NCBI GenBank assembly: GCA_943370145.1
Contig: CALRPY020000024.1
Span: 1-62,589, forward strand
Reading direction: 5' to 3'
Length of the DNA: 62,589 nucleotides
Source: Ga0077536 sp943370145
GTDB lineage: Bacteria > Pseudomonadota > Gammaproteobacteria > Ga0077536
The position numbers were made by a program, and so were the translations under genes. Positions 57,547 through 62,589 of the stretch are shown here, piece by piece. Within the stretch, counting starts at the first letter, position 1, and each line of letters begins with the position of its first letter. The notes below the pieces were generated by a model. The model worked only from the letters and a program-made list of their open reading frames with translations, searched no databases and was not told the origin of the DNA.

Positions 57547-60297
57547 GTGATCGCCAGCGCCAATCACTTCGAGCTGATTTCCCAGCTCGCCACAACGTTC
57601 ATCAACATCCCGCCGGCGGAGGCAACGACCGCGGTCCAGCGCGCGCTGGCCGCCATCGGCACCCACCTTGCCGTCGATCGCGTCTACGTGTTCGACTACG
57701 ACTTCGACGCCGGCTCAACCTCCAACACGCACGAATGGTGCGCCGACGGCGTGCTGCCGCAATTGGAGGCCCTGCAGGACATCCCGCTGGACGATATCCC
57801 GGACTGGGTGGAACAGCACCGGCGTGGCGACGCGATCCACATTCCCGCGGTCGATGCCCTGCCGGCCGGCCGTTTGCGCACCCTCCTGCTGGCACAGGAC
57901 ATCAAGAGCCTGGCGACCCTGCCGCTGATGAGCGGCACCGAGTGTTTCGGCTTCGTCGGGCTCGATCACATCAAGCGCCACCACACCTTTGCCACCGCGG
58001 AGCTCGCGATGCTGCGCGTGTTCGCCCAGCTGCTGGTCAATCTGCGGCTGCGCATGCGCAAGGATGCCGAACTCCGCACGCTCTGGCAGGCCGTCGAACA
58101 GAGCCCCAACGGCGTCATCATCACCGATGCGCGCTTCAACATCGTCTACGCGAACCCCCAGTACCTCGCGATGAACGGCCGGGTGGCGGCGGACGTGATG
58201 GGACGCAGCCCGAAGGTCTCCAGCGCCGGCCTGACGGCGCCCGCGCGTTACGAGGAAATGAGGCGGCAGCTCGCCGCCGGGGAAAGCTGGAAGGGCGAAC
58301 TCGTCAATCGCCGGGCGGACGGCTCCACCTACCCGCAGTTCGCCATCATCTCCCCGGTGCGGGATGCCGCTGGAAAGACCACGCACTACCTTGGCATCCA
58401 CGAGGACATCACGGCCAAGAAGCACGTCGCGGCCGAGCTCGATGCGTATCGCAACCGGCTCGAGGAACTCGTCGCTTCGCGCACGGCAGAGCTGGAACGC
58501 GCGAAGGCGGCCGCCGAGGCGGCGAGCCGCGCGAAGAGCGGGTTCCTCGCGAACATGAGCCACGAGATCCGCACGCCGCTGAACGGCATCATCGGCATGG
58601 CCTTCCTGCTCCAGCGCGAGCTGCACGACGAACGCCAGGGCAAACGCCTCGCAACGATCACGTCGGCGGCGAGGCATCTGCTCGGGTTGATCGAGAACAT
58701 CCTCGACCTGTCCAAGATCGAGGCGGACCAGGTGACCATCGAAGCGGCCCCGTTCCGGCTTCCGGCCCTCATCGATCACGTCTACAGCATGACCGCCGAG
58801 CGTGCGCATTCGAAGGGTCTCACCTTCGCGCACGAGATCGACGACGCGCTGCGCGATACCGTGCTGGTCGGCGATTTCCTGCGCATCGTCCAGGTGCTGC
58901 TGAATTTCGTCGGCAACGCCGTCAAGTTCACGCAGCGGGGCGGTATCACCCTCGGGGTGCGGTCCGTGCGGCAGGATCGCGCGCAGCTGATCGTGCGCTT
59001 CGAGGTGCGCGACACGGGCATCGGGATCGCGCCCGCCGAGCAGGCGCGCATCTTCGAGGCCTTCGAGCAGGCGGAAACATCGACGACGCGCAAGTTCGGC
59101 GGCACCGGGCTCGGGCTCACGATCAGCAGGCGACTCGCGCGCCTGATGGGCGGCGACGTCGGGGTCGAGAGCGAGCCGGGCGTCGGCAGCACCTTCTGGC
59201 TCCAGGTGGGCCTGGCGCGCGCGGCCAGGCCGCTGGACGAGGCCCGCGCAAGCTGCTCGTTGCCAGCCCACGAATTGCGCCGCGGCACCCGCGTCCTGCT
59301 GGTGGAAGACAATGAAATCAACCAGGAAGTCGCCGAGGGGCTGCTCAGCGCCGCCGGCCTGTGCGTCGAGACCGCCGGCGACGGCGCGCAGGCGGTGGCC
59401 AAGGCGGAGCGTGGCAGCTATGACATCGTGCTGATGGACGTGCAGATGCCGGGAGTCGATGGCCTGGAGGCGACGCGACGCATCAGGGCGCTGCCGGGCT
59501 GGCGGGCAGTGCCCATCATCGCGATGACGGCGAACACCCTGGAGGAGGATCGGCAGGCCTGCGCGCAGGCGGGCATGAACGACTTCGTCGCCAAGCCCGT
59601 CGAGCCGGCAGTCCTGTTCAAGGCCCTTGAACGCTGGCTCGCCACGCCGCCGCCCGCGCCCGCCATGCCCCCGGCCGAGTCGCCGGACCCGTCCGTGCTC
59701 CCGGCCCTGGACGTCGTCGCGGGCCTGCGCAACGTCGGCGGCCAGCGCACGACCTACCACCAGATGCTGCGACGTTTCGCCGACGGCCATCTCGAAGACG
59801 GCGAGCGCCTGCGCCGCGCGCTCGCGGCAGGCGACGCCGACGGCGCCCGCCTGCTTGCGCATTCCCTGAAGGGATGCGCGGCGACGCTCGGCGCGGAGCC
59901 GGTGCGACTGAGCGCGACGCACGTGGAGCGGACGATTTCGGCACAACGGCAGGTGCCGGACGAGGACGCGCGTGAGCTGTGCAACCACCTGCGGGTGCTG
60001 GGCGAAGTCATTCGCAAGGTCGCCGCCGTCGATGACCCAGCGCCAGCCGCGTCGGCTGCGGCCACGCCCCCGGCCCGGGCCCCGCTCCAGCACCTCGTGC
60101 GCGAACTGGACGCCCTGCTGGCGGACGACGACTACCGCGCCTGCGAGCGCTGGCGCGAGCTGGCGGAACCCCTGCGCGAGAGCCTTGGCCCGGGCCCGGT
60201 CGACGAGCTCTCGCGACTGATCGCCGCGTTCGATCTCTCCACCGCGCAGCGGCGTCTGCGGGATTTCGGGGCTCCGGGCCTCGCGGGCGCCCCCTAG
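57547..60297 (+). CDS. Hybrid sensor histidine kinase (GAF-PAS-HK-REC-HPt)
   Basis: 916 residues from a GTG at 57547. Soluble: no membrane helix. Order: GAF (about 25-170), PAS (185-300: EQSPNGVIITDARFNIVYAN), HisKA with H339 (MSHEIRTPLNGI), HATPase (445-560; NFVGNAVKF, DTGIGI, GTGLGL), receiver with D631 (LMDVQMPGVDG), HPt with H772 (AHSLKGCAATLG) and an extra Ala/Arg-rich C-terminal helical segment (about 840-916). The linker LVASRTAELE and the receiver (LLVEDNEINQEVA) are close to those of the kinase at 47545-52113, suggesting paralogues. No output regulator is encoded nearby. Confidence 0.94.
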   Translation: MIASANHFELISQLATTFINIPPAEATTAVQRALAAIGTHLAVDRVYVFDYDFDAGSTSNTHEWCADGVLPQLEALQDIPLDDIPDWVEQHRRGDAIHIPAVDALPAGRLRTLLLAQDIKSLATLPLMSGTECFGFVGLDHIKRHHTFATAELAMLRVFAQLLVNLRLRMRKDAELRTLWQAVEQSPNGVIITDARFNIVYANPQYLAMNGRVAADVMGRSPKVSSAGLTAPARYEEMRRQLAAGESWKGELVNRRADGSTYPQFAIISPVRDAAGKTTHYLGIHEDITAKKHVAAELDAYRNRLEELVASRTAELERAKAAAEAASRAKSGFLANMSHEIRTPLNGIIGMAFLLQRELHDERQGKRLATITSAARHLLGLIENILDLSKIEADQVTIEAAPFRLPALIDHVYSMTAERAHSKGLTFAHEIDDALRDTVLVGDFLRIVQVLLNFVGNAVKFTQRGGITLGVRSVRQDRAQLIVRFEVRDTGIGIAPAEQARIFEAFEQAETSTTRKFGGTGLGLTISRRLARLMGGDVGVESEPGVGSTFWLQVGLARAARPLDEARASCSLPAHELRRGTRVLLVEDNEINQEVAEGLLSAAGLCVETAGDGAQAVAKAERGSYDIVLMDVQMPGVDGLEATRRIRALPGWRAVPIIAMTANTLEEDRQACAQAGMNDFVAKPVEPAVLFKALERWLATPPPAPAMPPAESPDPSVLPALDVVAGLRNVGGQRTTYHQMLRRFADGHLEDGERLRRALAAGDADGARLLAHSLKGCAATLGAEPVRLSATHVERTISAQRQVPDEDARELCNHLRVLGEVIRKVAAVDDPAPAASAAATPPARAPLQHLVRELDALLADDDYRACERWRELAEPLRESLGPGPVDELSRLIAAFDLSTAQRRLRDFGAPGLAGAP

Positions 60298-60362
60298 GCG
60301 CCACGGTCGGGCGCCCGCGAACACGGCCGGACCCGCCCGGGCGAAGGCGCGGCGCTCGCCGT

Positions 60363-60368
60363 TACAAT
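60363..60368 (+). promoter_or_regulatory. Candidate -10 element for tadA
   Basis: TACAAT (5/6) lies 57 nt before the tadA ATG in a GC-rich 127-bp gap. No matching -35 is seen 16-19 nt upstream. Confidence 0.3.
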
Positions 60369-60424
60369 GCCGCCTGGGCGCCCTCACCGGGGCGCGAAGC
60401 CGGCGCGGCCCCGGAGCGAGGACC

Positions 60425-60886
60425 ATGGCAGGAGACAGCACTGACGACGAACGCTACCTCGAGCGCGCGCTGGCGCTCGCCGAGGCGGCGGCCCGCCAGG
60501 GCGAGGTGCCGGTCGGCGCGGTGCTCGTGTGCGACGGCGCGGTGATCGGCGAGGGCTGGAATCGCCCGATCTCGAGTTCGGATCCGACCGCGCACGCCGA
60601 GATCGTCGCGCTGCGCGCGGCGGCCGCGAGCCGGCGCAATTACCGGCTGCCGGGCTCGACGATGTACGTTACGCTCGAACCCTGCGCGATGTGCAGCGGG
60701 GCACTGATCCACGCCCGGGTCGCGCGCGTGGTGTTCGGCGCCTTCGACCCGAAGACGGGCGCCGCCGGCTCCACCCTCGACGTGCTGAACACGGAACGGC
60801 TGAACCACCGTGTCGAGATCCGGGGGGGCGTGCTCGCCGAGGCCGCCGCCGCGCAGCTGCAGGCCTTCTTCAAGGCGAGGCGATGA
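60425..60886 (+). CDS. tadA: tRNA-specific adenosine deaminase
   Basis: 153 residues, cytidine-deaminase fold. Zinc/catalytic site: H57-A-E59 (TAHAEIVAL) and C87/C90 in LEPCAMCSGALIHAR. NRPISSSDPTAHAE and GAFDPKTGAAGS are TadA-specific. It converts A34 to inosine in tRNAArg(ACG). It ends 4 nt before the pncC gene. Confidence 0.95.
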   Translation: MAGDSTDDERYLERALALAEAAARQGEVPVGAVLVCDGAVIGEGWNRPISSSDPTAHAEIVALRAAAASRRNYRLPGSTMYVTLEPCAMCSGALIHARVARVVFGAFDPKTGAAGSTLDVLNTERLNHRVEIRGGVLAEAAAAQLQAFFKARR

Positions 60887-60890
60887 ACGC

Positions 60891-61394
60891 ATGAAGCGAA
60901 CCGATCTGAACACCCTGGCGACGACTCTCGGCGAGCGGCTCCTCGCGCGCGGCTGGCTGCTCGCCACCGCCGAATCCTGCACCGGCGGCGGCATCGCGAC
61001 GGCGGTGACCGAGGTGAGCGGCAGTTCCGCGTGGTTCGACCGCGCGTTCGTGACGTACTCGAACGCCGCGAAGATGGACATGCTGGGCGTGCCGGCGGCC
61101 ACGCTAGCCGCGCACGGCGCAGTCAGCGAGGCCACCGCGCTCGCCATGGCGACCGGCGCCCTCATGCGCTCCGCGGCGCAGCTCGCGGTGGCCGTGACCG
61201 GCGTCGCCGGGCCCACCGGCGGCAGTCCGGCGAAACCGGTCGGCACGGTGTGTTTCGGCTATGCCGGCGCGGGCTTCCCGGCCTTCGCCCTCAAGCGGCA
61301 CTTCGATGGCGATCGCGCGGCGGTGCGCGCCCAGACCGTGCGCGCCGCGCTCGGCGACCTGCTCGCGCTTGCCGAGGGCCGGCACCCCGCATGA
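60891..61394 (+). CDS. pncC: Nicotinamide-nucleotide amidase (CinA C-terminal type)
   Basis: 167 residues from the ATG at 60891; upstream in-frame codons belong to tadA's antisense-free overlap and are not family sequence. ATAESCTGGGIATAVTEVSGSS, VTYSNAAKMDMLGV and AVTGVAGPTGGSPAKPVGTVCFG are diagnostic. It is the stand-alone CinA C domain, converting NMN to nicotinic acid mononucleotide in pyridine-nucleotide recycling. It overlaps thpR by ATGA. Confidence 0.94.
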   Translation: MKRTDLNTLATTLGERLLARGWLLATAESCTGGGIATAVTEVSGSSAWFDRAFVTYSNAAKMDMLGVPAATLAAHGAVSEATALAMATGALMRSAAQLAVAVTGVAGPTGGSPAKPVGTVCFGYAGAGFPAFALKRHFDGDRAAVRAQTVRAALGDLLALAEGRHPA

Positions 61395-61933
61395 CGGTGC
61401 CGCGGCGCGCGCGGCTGTTCTTCGCGCTGTGGCCGGGAACTGCCGAGCGGCAGGCGCTGGCTGCCGCCGCGAACTGCGTCACGCTCGAGGGCGGTCGGCG
61501 CGTGCCGCCCTCGAACCTGCACGTCACGCTCGCCTTCATCGGCGCGGTGGACGCGGTGGGGGAGGCCGCCTGCCTGCGTGCCGCCGGGCGCGTGGAGGCC
61601 GCGCCTTTCGCGCTCGACGTCGACCGGGTGGGCCATTTTCCCCGCGCCCGGGTCGCGTGGCTCGGCCTCGGCGAGCCGCCGGCGGCGCTCACCGCGCTGG
61701 TGGCGACGCTGCGCGCCCGCCTGGCGGAGGAAGCGGTGAACTTCGACCCCCGGCCCTTCCGCTGCCACGTGACCATCGCGCGTGATGTCCTGCAACTGTC
61801 GCTGCCGCAGCGGGCGCCGGCGGTGCACTGGCCGGTGACGGAGTTCGCACTCGTCGAGTCCGTCACGCGGGCCGCGGGGCCCCGCTACGAAGTCCGTGCC
61901 GGATGGCTGCTCCGCACCGGTTCTCTCGGTTAA
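61391..61933 (+). CDS. thpR: RNA 2',3'-cyclic phosphodiesterase
   Basis: 180 residues, 2H phosphoesterase family. The two HxT motifs are H44 in NLHVTLAFIG and H126 in RCHVTIARDV. The N terminus ARLFFALWP is typical. It opens 2',3'-cyclic phosphates on RNA (LigT activity in vitro). It lies between pncC and recA. Confidence 0.92.
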   Translation: MTVPRRARLFFALWPGTAERQALAAAANCVTLEGGRRVPPSNLHVTLAFIGAVDAVGEAACLRAAGRVEAAPFALDVDRVGHFPRARVAWLGLGEPPAALTALVATLRARLAEEAVNFDPRPFRCHVTIARDVLQLSLPQRAPAVHWPVTEFALVESVTRAAGPRYEVRAGWLLRTGSLG

Positions 61934-61959
61934 ACCACGGGGGGCACCTGTGCAATAAT
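61930..61959 (+). promoter_or_regulatory. Weak candidate promoter for recA
   Basis: TTAAAC at 61930-61935 and AATAAT at 61954-61959 with an 18-nt spacer, about 60 nt before recA. No E. coli-type LexA box (CTGT-N8-ACAG) is seen from 61934 to 62021; the nearest, CTGTGCAATAATCGCG, lacks the right half. Confidence 0.35.
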
Positions 61960-62021
61960 CGCGCTGCCGTCATGGCCTCTGACACCTCGCCAAACCTTCA
62001 ATAACACCCCGGGGGAATTCC

Positions 62022-62589
62022 ATGGATGACAATCGTAAAAAAGCGCTAGGAGCGGCGCTTGCGCAAATCGAAAAGCAGTTCGGCAGCGGCTCCATCATGC
62101 GGATGGGCGATGCCGGCGCGCAGCGTGACATCGACATCGTGTCGACCGGCTCGCTGAGCCTCGATCTCGCACTCGGGGTGGGTGGTCTGCCGCGCGGCCG
62201 CATCATCGAGGTCTTCGGGCCGGAATCGTCGGGCAAGACCACGCTCGCACTGCACGTCGTCGCGGAGATGCAGAAACTGGGCGGCACCGCGGCCTTCGTC
62301 GACGCCGAACACGCGCTCGACCCGCTGTACGCCGAGAAGCTCGGCGTGAAAATCAACGATCTGCTGGTGTCGCAGCCGGATACCGGCGAGCAGGCGCTGG
62401 AAATCACGGACATGCTGGTACGCTCGGGCGCCGTCGACATCATCATCGTCGACTCCGTCGCCGCGCTGACGCCAAAGGCCGAAATCGAGGGCGAGATGGG
62501 CGACACGCACGTCGGCCTGCAGGCGCGCCTGATGTCGCAGGCGCTGCGCAAGCTCACCGGCAACATCAAGCGCGCGAACACGCTGGTCA
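62022..62589 (+). CDS. recA: Recombinase RecA (5' part)
   Basis: 189 codons plus one base are present; the rest lies beyond the window. MDDNRKKALGAALAQIEKQFG, Walker A GPESSGKTTL, the MAW-region EHALDPLYAEKLGV, Walker B DIIIVDSVAAL and GEMGDTHVGLQARLMSQALR are all RecA hallmarks. GGGGG 6 nt before the ATG is the Shine-Dalgarno. RecA forms filaments on single-stranded DNA for recombination and SOS induction. Confidence 0.98.
   Translation, partial: MDDNRKKALGAALAQIEKQFGSGSIMRMGDAGAQRDIDIVSTGSLSLDLALGVGGLPRGRIIEVFGPESSGKTTLALHVVAEMQKLGGTAAFVDAEHALDPLYAEKLGVKINDLLVSQPDTGEQALEITDMLVRSGAVDIIIVDSVAALTPKAEIEGEMGDTHVGLQARLMSQALRKLTGNIKRANTLV

Noticed and set aside
47416..60441. Very long minus-strand open frames antisense to the two hybrid kinases (up to about 900 codons)
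   Set aside because: They come from G+C-rich codon bias in the true plus-strand genes; their products are His/Arg/Asp-rich with no recognisable domain, and the plus frames have complete domain orders.
1..62589. CRISPR arrays, tRNA or rRNA genes
   Set aside because: No regularly spaced direct repeats with unique spacers, no cloverleaf with a conserved T-loop and no rRNA-like stretch was recognised by eye; a tRNA scan would be decisive.

Overview
This is a G+C-rich (roughly two-thirds G+C), gene-dense chromosomal window from a proteobacterium, most likely a gammaproteobacterium. The evidence is the gene order: tuf directly followed by an uninterrupted S10-spc-alpha ribosomal superoperon, then gatCAB divergent from mreBCD-mrdA-mrdB-mltB-rlpA-dacA, a ybeD-lipB-lipA block, guaBA and recA preceded by a pncC-type gene. 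The order resembles Xanthomonadales, Nevskiales and Chromatiales-like genomes. No rRNA or tRNA gene is visible, so genus cannot be assigned.

Layout. 1-13647 (+): end of tuf, then 29 genes from rpsJ to rplQ, including secY, rpmJ and rpoA, closed by a UUCG-loop hairpin shared with the convergent gatB. 13696-16876 (-): gatCAB, the tRNA-dependent amidotransferase. 17164-26555 (+): cell-shape and peptidoglycan cluster (mreBCD, PBP2, RodA, MltB, RlpA, DacA, a D-amino-acid-transaminase-like gene). 26580-30433 (-): a four-gene run of unknown protein, tandem cyclic-nucleotide-binding protein, ABC ATPase and ABC-2 permease. 30567-34898: sixA, a 48-residue membrane protein (-), a YqeC homologue, ybeD, lipB, lipA and a DUF218 protein. 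34957-39481: xseA (-) divergent from guaB-guaA. 39504-41995: accessory stretch with a degenerate kinase-like gene, a low-G+C membrane-protein gene and a REP-associated tyrosine transposase, with four copies of a 14-bp GGGGACAGACCACG repeat. 42011-47371: DUF2157-like protein, VPLPA-tailed GDSL esterase, TIGR02450 protein, YbaK-type deacylase, VOC protein and MltF-like transglycosylase. 47545-60297: two large hybrid histidine kinases flank a LysR regulator and the divergent dabB-dabA inorganic-carbon pump. 60425-62589: tadA, pncC, thpR and the 5' part of recA.

The ribosomal block supplies the translation machinery and protein-export channel; the mre-mrd-mlt-rlpA-dacA cluster builds and trims the lateral wall; lipB-lipA make lipoate; guaBA make GMP. 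The LysR-dabBA unit suggests the cell accumulates bicarbonate or CO2, as autotrophs or heavily carboxylating cells do, although no RuBisCO or carboxysome gene lies in the window.

The observations most worth a second look are: mreC apparently starting at an ATC codon; the cyclic-nucleotide/ABC operon with an unrecognised lead gene; the RAYT composite with nested inverted repeats around a low-G+C cargo gene; three phased TTTATTCA repeats in front of dabBA; and a kinase-like gene that has lost its catalytic residues.
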